NCBI RefSeq assembly: GCF_021495345.1
Contig: NZ_CP099397.1
Span: 4,843,001-4,907,000, forward strand
Direction of reading: 5' to 3'
From: Pseudomonas hydrolytica
Lineage (GTDB): Bacteria; Pseudomonadota; Gammaproteobacteria; Pseudomonadales; Pseudomonadaceae
DNA: 64,000 bases
Of this stretch, positions 56,326 to 64,000 are shown piece by piece. Every line of letters begins with the position of its first letter. Position 1 is the first letter of the stretch. Both the position numbers and the translations under genes were made by a program. The notes below the pieces were generated by a model. It ran no database searches. It worked only from the letters and a program-made list of their open reading frames with translations, and was not told where the DNA came from.

Positions 56326-56622
56326 TCACCGCCCCGTACGGGTGTAGTAGGCATCGCGGTCATAGACCTGGGTCACCTCGCAGGTCACCCCCGAACGGAA
56401 CACCAACTTGTTCTCCAAGCCATAGGGTTCAAAAACCAGCAGCGCGCTGTCCGCGTAGGCGATCTCGTCGCAATAGCGGGTATGGATATGCATGCTTTCT
56501 TCAATGGTTTGGTAATGGTTTCTCTCGACGCTTTTTATGTTGACGGGAATTCGTTCCACCGCGCCGACACCCGCAGCCGAACTAGCAACAATGGCTGTCA
56601 GGGCAGAGATAAACATTCGCAC
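56326..56622 (-). CDS. small secreted hypothetical protein
   Basis: About 98 residues with a signal peptide (MRMFISALTAIVASSAAGVG) and a mature part containing two cysteines (TRYCDEIAY and GVTCEVTQV) that could form one disulfide, plus many Tyr/Asp residues. I choose the GTG start at 56622 because GGAGG lies six bases upstream; the in-frame ATG at 56616 would be 12 bases away, and the 56667 form hides the signal peptide. No family is recognised. It is convergent with tRNA-Thr. Confidence 0.6.
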   Translation of the reverse strand: MRMFISALTAIVASSAAGVGAVERIPVNIKSVERNHYQTIEESMHIHTRYCDEIAYADSALLVFEPYGLENKLVFRSGVTCEVTQVYDRDAYYTRTGR

Positions 56623-56871
56623 TTGCCACCTCCGTGGATCAGCGGCACTTTCAAGAAACGCAGACATTATCCCAGACCTCTGGCATTAACCATCCCCTTG
56701 CATTGAACCACCCATAAAGGCATGCTGCCATCATCGCCAGCTGACCAGCCTCCCCATGGACAGTTCGTCATCCCGCGATGAAATGATCCGGCTGAAGATT
56801 CATGCTGCTTATATCACCCCGCCAGCATGCCGGCGCCAATATTACAGCGAACCCACGAGAAACAGCCGGCA

Positions 56872-57966
56872 ATGGGAAAACTGCATTCACTTCAAGCTCT
56901 GCGCGGAATAGCCGTACTAGCGGTTCTGCTCTTTCATATGATTGCGGTGGAAGGCAAATACAGCGCTGGAGCCACACTGCTCGCGTACGAGGCGCTCTGG
57001 CTACAACTTGGAGTCGATCTGTTTTTTGTCATCAGCGGCTTCGTCATGGTTCTGGTAACCCGCAACCGCTTTCAGCAGCCGAGAGAACTTGGCCGCTTTC
57101 TCTTTCATCGCATTGCGCGCATTTACCCTAACTACTGGATCTATTTTCTACTTACTCTTTCCGTATTACTGTTGCAACCACACCTGGTCAATTCATCACA
57201 TGGCAGCTCAAATATCTGGCTGTCGTTTTTCCTTGTTCCCAATGAACAAGTTCAACTGGTCATGGTCGCCTGGTCGCTGATATTCGAACTCTGGTTCTAC
57301 CTCGTATTCAGCGCCCTTCTCTTGTGCCGTGAAAAATGGCTACCCACCCTGCTGGCGAGCTGGGCGCTGGGGCTGATCATATTCAACGTATCGGCCGATC
57401 TCGAAGCCTTCTCTCCCTTGATGAAAATAGTGCTGCACCCCTACGCCCTTGAGTTCATTCTGGGTAGCGCGGCAGGGCTGATTTTTTTCAGCCGCCATGC
57501 CCACCGTATACCTCTGCCCCCCCTGTGCCTGCTTGCCGTACTGGCGATGATCGCGCTGCCCTGGTTCTTCAGCGCACAAGTATCCGGCCCCGAGGGCGTA
57601 CTGCGCATGCTGCTGTGCGGCGGCAGCTTCGCTTTGCTACTGCTTGCTCTGGCGCTCTTGGAGCAGCGCCAACACTGGACGCCCCCGGCCACGCTCAGCG
57701 CAATAGGTGACATGTCTTACACCGTCTATCTTTCACACATACTGGTGCTGGGCGTAATCGGAAAGATCTGGCAGTGGTATGGGCCTGACCCGAGCACTCT
57801 GCTGGATAACGTCCTGTTCGTTTCGCTCATGTTCGGCGCCGCACTCAGCTATGGCTGGCTGGCTTATAAAACATTGGAAAAACCCTTGGTTAACTTGCTG
57901 AATCAGTATGGAAATCGCTGGTTCAGGCAGAGGGCTCCAACGCTTCTGGACTCCGCCCCGCGCTAA
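56872..57966 (+). CDS. membrane acyltransferase (acyltransferase_3 family)
   Basis: A 364-residue polytopic protein: LQALRGIAVLAVLLFHMIAV holds the family catalytic region (RGxA and His), followed by GVDLFFVISGFVM, RIARIYPNYWIYF, VAWSLIFELWFYLVF and about ten membrane helices. Such enzymes (OafA/YrhL type) add acetyl or other acyl groups to sugars of O-antigens and exopolysaccharides. The gene is visibly AT-richer than the core and uses codons rare elsewhere here, suggesting transfer. It lies 12 bases before a second acyltransferase and likely decorates the polymer made by the opposite-strand cluster. Confidence 0.87.
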   Translation: MGKLHSLQALRGIAVLAVLLFHMIAVEGKYSAGATLLAYEALWLQLGVDLFFVISGFVMVLVTRNRFQQPRELGRFLFHRIARIYPNYWIYFLLTLSVLLLQPHLVNSSHGSSNIWLSFFLVPNEQVQLVMVAWSLIFELWFYLVFSALLLCREKWLPTLLASWALGLIIFNVSADLEAFSPLMKIVLHPYALEFILGSAAGLIFFSRHAHRIPLPPLCLLAVLAMIALPWFFSAQVSGPEGVLRMLLCGGSFALLLLALALLEQRQHWTPPATLSAIGDMSYTVYLSHILVLGVIGKIWQWYGPDPSTLLDNVLFVSLMFGAALSYGWLAYKTLEKPLVNLLNQYGNRWFRQRAPTLLDSAPR

Positions 57967-57978
57967 GGAAAGTCGAGT

Positions 57979-58959
57979 ATGGCCAAGGTTATCAATGGCG
58001 GGCTGGACGCCCTGAAAGTTGCACTTTCCTGCATGGTACTGGCGGTACATTGCGGCTTTCTCGGTGGCAACGGCACACTACTGGGCTACCAGTTGAACAG
58101 TGGCATCTTCAGAATTACCGTGCCGGTCTTTTTTCTTATAAGCGGCTATTACCTGTACCACAGCCTGCAGCGCGATCCGCACAGCATCAAGTTGTGGCTG
58201 CGCCGAGCCGTCACTCTCTATGTTTTCTGGATGATTCTTTACGCCCCATTCTATGTAACGCCGGCAACATTCGAGGGTTTAAGAGGCGCCATAGCGCTCA
58301 TCAAACATTGGGTAATCGGCTTTTTCCATTTGTGGTACGTCATCGCCATGATTGGCGGTGGCGTCATGATCTACCTTCTTCGCCACCAGAGTAACCGCAC
58401 GCTTCTATGCCTCACCCTCCTGCTCTACTGCACCGGAGCGGTCCTTCAATACATGCGCGCTTATTATGAAATTCCCGTTCCTTTACTTCAGCACATCAAC
58501 AACAACGATTATGTAGGGCGAAACTTCCTATTTGTCGCCTTTCCCTTGATGACTCTCGGATTTTTGATTGCCCGCAACCGGCTTCAGGAAAAGATAACCA
58601 CTGGCCAAACCCTGACACTCTTTCTGTTTGGTTGCGCGCTGGTACTGGCAGAGGCAACACTGCACTATCAGTTGCAACAGGACTCGCTACGCAAGCTGAA
58701 CTTCGATTGCATGTTGTCGATTCTCATCGCAGCGCCAGCACTGTTTCTGCTGCCTTTGCGCCACGTGATCGAAGGACACAGCTTGATCCCCGCCAAGCTG
58801 TCTGCGGCGATCTACTACCTACATCCGCTGCTGCTGATTCTGCTGATTGGCATCGGATTCGAGGAGAGCACGTCGACCGCCTGGATGGTATTGGCGCTTA
58901 CGCTACCTGCCTCGGCGCTGCTGATATTGACCAGCCGCCGATTGCGCTTCGTTCTCTGA
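57979..58959 (+). CDS. membrane acyltransferase_3 family protein (WecH-like)
   Basis: A 326-residue protein with about ten membrane helices. MVLAVHCGFLGG supplies the catalytic His, RITVPVFFLISGYYLYHSL is the second family motif, FHLWYVIAMIGGGVMIYLL follows, and IYYLHPLLLILL is near the end. It is a different branch from its neighbour, closer to the O-acetyltransferase WecH/YiaH type, and likewise AT-richer than the core. It is co-transcribed with the gene at 56872 (12-base gap) and convergent, by two bases, with the flippase gene. Confidence 0.82.
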   Translation: MAKVINGGLDALKVALSCMVLAVHCGFLGGNGTLLGYQLNSGIFRITVPVFFLISGYYLYHSLQRDPHSIKLWLRRAVTLYVFWMILYAPFYVTPATFEGLRGAIALIKHWVIGFFHLWYVIAMIGGGVMIYLLRHQSNRTLLCLTLLLYCTGAVLQYMRAYYEIPVPLLQHINNNDYVGRNFLFVAFPLMTLGFLIARNRLQEKITTGQTLTLFLFGCALVLAEATLHYQLQQDSLRKLNFDCMLSILIAAPALFLLPLRHVIEGHSLIPAKLSAAIYYLHPLLLILLIGIGFEESTSTAWMVLALTLPASALLILTSRRLRFVL

Positions 58960-58961
58960 GA

Positions 58962-60368
58962 CTATTCCCGCCAGGGCTTCAACTTCGCCGCCAGAAGCAG
59001 CATCAGAATCAGCGCCGCGGCTGCGCTGCTGAACAGCTGCGCCAGATGCCCGCTGCCCAGTGGCAGCAGGTAGGCAGCCAGGGCCATTGCGAGCAGCGCG
59101 ACGCTTGCCTGACTACGCCAGGCAAGGATGCTCCACAGTCCCTGCCGCCGTAGCAGCAGCAAACCTGTCAGCGTCACGCCAGCACAGGCAGCCAGGGAAA
59201 TGCCCGGCAGACCCAGATAGAAAGGAAGGACACCGAGCAGACAGGCGTTGAGCAGGCTTCCGCTGAGCTCACAGCGCAGCGGCAGTACGGTGTCGCCACC
59301 TGCGTAGGCGTAGCGCGCAAACAAGGCATTCCAGGCGCTGAACAACAGCGGAACGGCGAACCACGCAACCAGTTCGACCAAGGCGGAATCGTGAGCCTGC
59401 GACGGCATCAGCAAGGCCACCAGCACAGCAGCCCCGCCGATCAGCCCGACGACGGCAGGCAAGCTGAGCAAGGTGGTGCAGGCCAGACCACGACGCAGCA
59501 AAGCCAATCGCTCTTCGCCCTGGCGTCCGCTCATCAGGCCGAGCATGACCTGGTTGAGGCTCATCAGAGCGACCAGCGGCAGATTGATCAGCTTGCGCGC
59601 CAGATTCAGCCAGGTAACGGCGCCTTCGCCAAGCAGCGACGCGACCATCCGCTCCAGCAAGGCCAGGCCATGGCTGGCCAGATTGCTGCCGAACAGCGGC
59701 GCCATGCGCGCCAGCAGCTCACGTCCTGCGCCGGAGCCCCGCCCCAGCTTCCACGGGCGCCAACCCAGGCTCCAGGTTGACCGCAACAGCAGCAGCGGCA
59801 TGCACAGGCTGCCAACCAGGCAGGCCATCGCCAACCCAGCTGCGCTGCTGTCAGCCCCCCATGCCAGCAGATACAGCACCGGCGGAAGGTTGAAGGTCAG
59901 CGAGCCAAGGCCGGCCAGGACGAAGCGCGACTGCGCCTGCAGCGGCACACAAAGCAGGGCGTGCAGAAGGATTCCCGGGGCGCTCCAGGCAAGCAGCATC
60001 AGACTCTCGCGTGCCGTTGCCGCAGCCTCGCCTGACAGCCCCGGTCCGACCACCGCCACCCAGAGCGGCGCACCGACACTCATCAACAACGCCAGCACCA
60101 AGCCCACCAGCACTGTCCTGGGTAACAGGCTGCAGAGCCAGGCTTCGCGCTGCTCGGCATCACGCTGTTGAAACAATGGCAAAGCCGCTGCGCTGAGCAG
60201 ACCGGCCGCGAAGGCCATGCGCAGAGCCTCGGGCAGAAACAGAGCGACGATGAACGCGTCACTGCGCGAGCCGACACCCCATGCCGCCACCAGCAACCAC
60301 TCACGGGCAAAGCCTGCCACCAGGCCGAGCAGGGTGGCCAGGGTCAACCAGAGCGTCGAGCCGAGCAC
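58962..60368 (-). CDS. MurJ/MviN-like polysaccharide flippase (PslK-like)
   Basis: A 468-residue protein of the MOP superfamily with 12 or more membrane segments. FAREWLLVAAWGVGSRSDAFIVALFLPEALRMAFAAGLLSAA matches the MurJ N-terminus. It is a GTG start, six bases after the hexapeptide acyltransferase stop. Because it lies inside a polysaccharide operon it probably flips that cluster's lipid-linked repeat unit rather than lipid II. Its length and place after a Wzy-like gene match PslK (about 469 aa, from memory). Confidence 0.85.
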   Translation of the reverse strand: MLGSTLWLTLATLLGLVAGFAREWLLVAAWGVGSRSDAFIVALFLPEALRMAFAAGLLSAAALPLFQQRDAEQREAWLCSLLPRTVLVGLVLALLMSVGAPLWVAVVGPGLSGEAAATARESLMLLAWSAPGILLHALLCVPLQAQSRFVLAGLGSLTFNLPPVLYLLAWGADSSAAGLAMACLVGSLCMPLLLLRSTWSLGWRPWKLGRGSGAGRELLARMAPLFGSNLASHGLALLERMVASLLGEGAVTWLNLARKLINLPLVALMSLNQVMLGLMSGRQGEERLALLRRGLACTTLLSLPAVVGLIGGAAVLVALLMPSQAHDSALVELVAWFAVPLLFSAWNALFARYAYAGGDTVLPLRCELSGSLLNACLLGVLPFYLGLPGISLAACAGVTLTGLLLLRRQGLWSILAWRSQASVALLAMALAAYLLPLGSGHLAQLFSSAAAALILMLLLAAKLKPWRE

Positions 60369-60374
60369 GAAGCG

Positions 60375-61196
60375 TCAGTGCAGCAGGGTGAAGAGGCCCT
60401 TGCCCCCCACCTTGTAATTGAGATTGCGACAACGCTCGCCCATGGGTTTGGCGGGGCTTCCGCCCACGATCTTGTAGGGCTCGACCCGCTTGGCGACCAC
60501 CGCCTGGCCGGTAACCACCGCCCCTTCGCCAATGTCCGCGCCGAAGGAAAGCAGTGCCCGACTGCAGATCCAGGCATAGTTGCCGATCTTCACCGGCCCA
60601 CCGACGGCCCAGAACTCGGGGGCCTCCAGATCGTGCCCGCCGGCAATCAGCAGAACGTAGGATGCGATGGTCACATGATCGCCAATGGTCAGGCCGCCCC
60701 GTGCATCCAGCAGACAGTGCCAACCCACCACGCTGTCTTCACCTATGACCAGGCTGTCCATCCCCAGCACTTCCGTATTGCGCCAGACACTCGAGCCCTT
60801 GCCGATCTTCGCGCCACCCAGACGCAGCCAGAACAAACGCAGAGTGTGGCTGGGAATCTTGCAGATGAAGATGTTGTAGATCTGCTCCCAGGTACGCAGC
60901 ATGCGATCACGCAACGTTGGCCAGTTGAGCCCGTAGAGCGGCACCAGCGCACCCTGCAGTTCTTTGCCCAGCATGGCGTAGAAACGCCTTGCCAGAGGAT
61001 GCTCGATACGCGACTCGATGTTCACGTAGGAAATCGAGCAAAGCATGTCATCCTTGATCTGGCGCTCGAAGCAGACGTCGTTCTGCAGCATCCAGTCGTA
61101 GGCGCTTTCCAGCTCCTCGACGCTACAACCCAGGCGCTGGGCATACGCGGGCAGGGCCTGGCGCAGATTGTTCGAGTGGTACATGCGATGTTTCAT
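60375..61196 (-). CDS. left-handed beta-helix (hexapeptide) acyltransferase
   Basis: 273 residues. An N-terminal helical part of about 120 residues is followed by hexapeptide repeats (LGGAKIGKGSSVW, VIGEDSVVGWHCLLDARGG, IGDHVTIASYVLLIAGGHD, IGNYAWICSRALLSFGADIG) and VVAKRVEPYKIVGGSPAKPM, the WcaF/WcaB-type ending. His in AGGHD is the likely base. It acetylates a sugar of the repeat unit, using acetyl-CoA in the cytoplasm. The start at 61196 has GGAGG five bases upstream and overlaps the Wzy-like stop (ATGA). It has no counterpart in the PAO1 psl operon. Confidence 0.85.
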   Translation of the reverse strand: MKHRMYHSNNLRQALPAYAQRLGCSVEELESAYDWMLQNDVCFERQIKDDMLCSISYVNIESRIEHPLARRFYAMLGKELQGALVPLYGLNWPTLRDRMLRTWEQIYNIFICKIPSHTLRLFWLRLGGAKIGKGSSVWRNTEVLGMDSLVIGEDSVVGWHCLLDARGGLTIGDHVTIASYVLLIAGGHDLEAPEFWAVGGPVKIGNYAWICSRALLSFGADIGEGAVVTGQAVVAKRVEPYKIVGGSPAKPMGERCRNLNYKVGGKGLFTLLH

Positions 61197-62635
61197 CGCC
61201 GCCTCCATTGCTTATCCGGGGAATCCTGATTCGGCCCTGCCTCATCCACGTCAGCCCCCCGCGCCTCGGCCCCGTACAAGCGCCGGGCTTCATGCAGATT
61301 GAGCCCCATGAACAACCAGAACAGTGCGACCAGCACCATGGTGAAACTGAAATAGTGGTCGAACAAACCGCTCAACAGCGCCGCCAGCAGGCCGCCCAGC
61401 GTACCCAGCCAAATGGCGTTGTCGGCGGTCAGCGGGATGACTCTGGAGCGCGGCCGGACGACCCGCCACCAGCTCCAGGTCACCGCGATGAATAGCAGCA
61501 TGCCGGGCAGGCCGATCTTGTAGATGTAGTTGAGCCAGAGATTGGAGATGCCCCATAGACCGCTGCCCGGGACCGGGGGATCGACCTTGAACCCCACACC
61601 GAAGGGGTAAGCCGCCATGGCAGCAGGGAAGTTGGCGTATTCGTCGAATCGCACCGAGGTGCTCTCGTTGCTGGTCAGGAACATGGTCAGCAGACGCTCC
61701 TGCAACGGCGGGTACGCCAAGGTCAGCAACACGCCCAGGAAGCTGCCGATCAACAGCAGACGACCGGCATAGGGCACGCGCCGCCCCGCCATCCAGACCA
61801 GTATCAGCACCAGACTCAGCAAGGCGCCTCGCGATCCGGTGAGCAGCAACCCCATGCTGCCGAGCAGGGTGACGGCCAAGCCGAGCGCTCGCGGCCAGCC
61901 ACGACGAGCCAGGCCGTAACAGAGCGCCAGCGGAAGCAGGAGAGCCAGCGCCCCGCCCGTGGCGTTGGGATGCATCCAGGGCGAGCCCATTCTCGGTGCG
62001 AGGGCCATCAGGCTGTCACCGAGAACCTCCAGCGAACCGTAACCAAGGGCCGCCAGGATGGGCGTCATGCTGGTCGCCGAGCGCTCACGCAGGAAGGTCG
62101 GGATCGACAGCAAGAGCATGAACAGGGTGCCCAGCAAGAGCGCTATGACCACCTGCTCTCGAGCCTTCCGTTCGGCCAACAGCCGCCCCACCAGAAACAG
62201 CGCGGACAGGTTGAACAGCCAGCGTATCCAGTTGATCGGCCCATTGCCTTCGGCGTCCACCATGACCTGCCCGATGACCAACGGAAACAGGCTATACACG
62301 GCCAGGGCCACGGCCAGTCGCTCTGGAAGCCCGGGGGACTCGGGGGCACGCGGCAGGCCACCCAGCAGGGTCTGGAACCAGATGCCGACCCAGACCAGCA
62401 TCAGCAGTGCCTCGGACACCGTGGTGCGAATGCCTAGGCTGACCGTCGAATATGGCAAAAAGGTGCCCACCACCGCGAACAGCAGCAAGCCCAGTAGCGG
62501 CCGCCGCAGAATGGTCAGCCCCAGCGCGGCGCCGGCCAGCAGCACCAGCAGTTTGCTGGCCGGCAGTACCCAGAGCAGCGCACCGAAAAGGCCGCCACAG
62601 AGCAATGCCAGAGGGACGCCAAGCGGCATGCTCAT
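61193..62635 (-). CDS. O-antigen ligase/polymerase family protein (Wzy-like, PslJ-like)
   Basis: A 480-residue inner-membrane protein with about 12 hydrophobic segments and a large periplasmic loop with APRMGSPWMHPNATGGALAL and the conserved LLTGSRGALLSL, the Wzy_C (O-antigen ligase) hallmark with Arg in GSRG. It probably joins repeat units into polymer outside the inner membrane. It overlaps the preceding glycosyltransferase and the following acyltransferase by four bases each, so the operon is tight. Its length resembles PslJ (about 478 aa, from memory). Confidence 0.85.
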   Translation of the reverse strand: MSMPLGVPLALLCGGLFGALLWVLPASKLLVLLAGAALGLTILRRPLLGLLLFAVVGTFLPYSTVSLGIRTTVSEALLMLVWVGIWFQTLLGGLPRAPESPGLPERLAVALAVYSLFPLVIGQVMVDAEGNGPINWIRWLFNLSALFLVGRLLAERKAREQVVIALLLGTLFMLLLSIPTFLRERSATSMTPILAALGYGSLEVLGDSLMALAPRMGSPWMHPNATGGALALLLPLALCYGLARRGWPRALGLAVTLLGSMGLLLTGSRGALLSLVLILVWMAGRRVPYAGRLLLIGSFLGVLLTLAYPPLQERLLTMFLTSNESTSVRFDEYANFPAAMAAYPFGVGFKVDPPVPGSGLWGISNLWLNYIYKIGLPGMLLFIAVTWSWWRVVRPRSRVIPLTADNAIWLGTLGGLLAALLSGLFDHYFSFTMVLVALFWLFMGLNLHEARRLYGAEARGADVDEAGPNQDSPDKQWRRR

Positions 62636-63735
62636 GACCTCAGCTCCTCCAACAGCCGCGCCACGTTTGCCCGATAGGGTGCTTCAGCAAAACGTGCAGC
62701 CCACTCCTTCGATGCGATCCCGGCACCCTTTGCCTCCTGCGCCAGGGTTTCCATCAGACGACTCAGGGCCGCACCATCGCGCGGATCAAAACGCGGCGCC
62801 TCGGGGGGGGCGACTTCGTCCAGCGCCGACCCGCGCGCAACGGCCACCGGTGTGCCCTGGCCAAGCGCCTCCACCACGGGCAGACCAAAGCCCTCGGCAT
62901 ATGCCGGCTGCCAGAGGCGTTCGGCACGCTGGTACAGAGCCCGCAGCTGCGCATCACTCAAGCCGTGCACGACATGCAGCCCGGCCACTTGTCGCTGCTC
63001 CTGGGGGAGCTCCTCGCGCGCGCCTACCAGCACCAGCTCGGGCACGGCCGCGCATTGCCGGCGGGCCGCCTGCCAGGCCTCGATGAACCAGGGAATGTTC
63101 TTGCGCGGCTCTCGAATGCCTACCGCCAACCAGTACCGCGGCGGCAGACCGAGAGCGTCGATGGACTCCACCGAGTCCGCCAGATCGGAAACCAGGTTCG
63201 GCAGAACGCGGACCTTGTCGCGCACAGCGGGGAAATAGCGCGCCACCTCGTCGGCAGTGAACTGCGAAGGCGTCCAGATGCGGTCCGCGACCCGTACGGA
63301 ATAGCCGATCGACAGGCGATCGCTCACGCCATAGACCATGGCCCTGAGCGATGTGGCATGACGGTTACGATGGGTCAGCTGAAACAGGTCGTGCAGTTGC
63401 AACACATAGCGCACACCAGGCGGTCGCGGCGGCAACGGCAAGCCCATGTTGAAGTTGCTCACATGCACGTCGATGCGCTGCTCGCGCAGCGCGCGCGGCA
63501 GGAACCCCGCCTCGAAGCGCAGGCGCAAGGGCAACCGGTGCACCCCTTGCAAAGGGCTCGGCCAATCGGGGCAGCGGGCCCGCTGGCGCAGCGGATGCTC
63601 GGCCGGAGCGGTGGAGAACAACTGCAGTTCCACGCCGGGCAGCGCCGCGATGGCGCCCTCGAGCGCCAATGTCTGACGACCTATGCCGCTATGGGGAAAG
63701 CTGATCGCCGGGCGGTAATCCAGTGCTACACGCAT
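62632..63735 (-). CDS. glycosyltransferase family 4 (PslI-like)
   Basis: A 367-residue GT-B glycosyltransferase. The N-terminal domain has RVALDYRPAISFPHSGIGRQ, the donor half has WLAVGIREPRKNIPWFIEAW and VLVGAREEL, and the EX7E motif is EGFGLPVVEALGQGTPVAVA. It adds a sugar (mannose is typical in psl-like loci) to the lipid-linked repeat in the cytoplasm. It starts ten bases inside the preceding glycosyltransferase gene. The exact length, 367, equals PslI as I recall. Confidence 0.87.
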   Translation of the reverse strand: MRVALDYRPAISFPHSGIGRQTLALEGAIAALPGVELQLFSTAPAEHPLRQRARCPDWPSPLQGVHRLPLRLRFEAGFLPRALREQRIDVHVSNFNMGLPLPPRPPGVRYVLQLHDLFQLTHRNRHATSLRAMVYGVSDRLSIGYSVRVADRIWTPSQFTADEVARYFPAVRDKVRVLPNLVSDLADSVESIDALGLPPRYWLAVGIREPRKNIPWFIEAWQAARRQCAAVPELVLVGAREELPQEQRQVAGLHVVHGLSDAQLRALYQRAERLWQPAYAEGFGLPVVEALGQGTPVAVARGSALDEVAPPEAPRFDPRDGAALSRLMETLAQEAKGAGIASKEWAARFAEAPYRANVARLLEELRS

Positions 63736-64000
63736 GCCGCTATGCCGTCCTTTTCCTGCTTGATGGTGGTGTAGACCTGTTCCAGCTGGCGGGCCGCCTT
63801 GGACCAGTCGTGCTCGGCGACGACATAGCCGCGTCCGGCCTCGCCGACGGCCTGCGCCTCGCTCGGTGCGTGCAATAGTGAGACCAGCGCGGCGCTCAGG
63901 CGATGCGGATCCTCGCCCCTGCGGTAATGCACGCCGTCGCTTACCGCCAGGCCGGACACCCCCTGCGCCGTGGTCACCACGGGCAAAGCCGCGGCCATCG
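63726..64000 (-). CDS. glycosyltransferase family 4, C-terminal fragment (runs off the right edge)
   Basis: Only the last 91 codons are in the window. AAALPVVTTAQGVSGLAV, GVHYRRGEDPHRLSAALVSLL and EHDWSKAARQLEQVYTTI are the end of a GT4 donor domain (the part after the EX7E glutamates). It overlaps the next glycosyltransferase by ten bases. By position it would be the PslH counterpart. Confidence 0.83.
   Translation of the reverse strand, partial: MAAALPVVTTAQGVSGLAVSDGVHYRRGEDPHRLSAALVSLLHAPSEAQAVGEAGRGYVVAEHDWSKAARQLEQVYTTIKQEKDGIAACV

Overview
The window is GC-rich chromosomal DNA of a Pseudomonas, most likely from the mendocina/oleovorans/stutzeri side of the genus. Gene content and order follow P. 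aeruginosa PAO1 (compared from memory) in two blocks: folA to an acyl-homoserine-lactone acylase (PAO1 about PA0350 down to PA0305), then a trmL-side hypothetical gene to tRNA-Thr (PAO1 about PA5126 up to PA5160). The two blocks meet near 33.3-33.5 kb, so this is a rearrangement point relative to PAO1. There are no insertion sequences, prophages, CRISPR arrays or rRNA genes. Nearly everything is compact core genome, with short palindromic repeats in most gaps.

1-13.8 kb: partial folA, glpQ, a membrane protein/GTPase pair (DUF2868/DUF3482), lgt-thyA, a TauE/SafE transporter, an NRDE protein, rppH-ptsP, a HAD hydrolase, a DUF2269 membrane protein and ilvA. 13.9-19.0 kb: a small RTX-like protein, rpiA, and a cadmium/zinc cassette (cadA plus a DUF3703 gene, divergent from the MerR-type regulator cadR, with a clear operator). 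19.0-22.1 kb: two SdiA-regulated beta-propeller proteins flanking a YgiW/OB-fold protein, matching the calcium-responsive CarP/CarO proteins; the OB-fold gene has a perfect TTAAG-N6-TTAAG (BqsR/CarR-type) box. 22.2-25.1 kb: a D-2-hydroxyglutarate dehydrogenase divergent from serA, an enzyme pair known to work together. 25-33.3 kb: small conserved genes, then an AraC regulator divergent from a HacB-like lactone acylase.

33.3-33.7 kb holds the most interesting non-coding element: a -24/-12 (sigma-54) promoter followed by two near-identical 47-nt modules and no protein gene. Its position beside the PA5126-like gene and trmL matches the nitrogen-regulated sRNA NrsZ. 34-56 kb: trmL, secB-grxC-rhodanese, gpmI-envC-ctpA, three tandem periplasmic binding proteins, hisBH-DUF2164-hisAF, an FAD oxidoreductase, asmA-mutY-yggX, tRNA-Phe, a complete amino-acid ABC transporter operon, a methyltransferase and tRNA-Thr.

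56.3-64 kb is accessory: a small secreted protein, two AT-richer membrane acyltransferases, and on the opposite strand the distal end of a polysaccharide operon (two GT4 glycosyltransferases, a Wzy-like polymerase, a hexapeptide acyltransferase, a MurJ-like flippase). Its order and protein lengths resemble pslH-I-J-K with one extra acyltransferase. The operon continues past the right edge.
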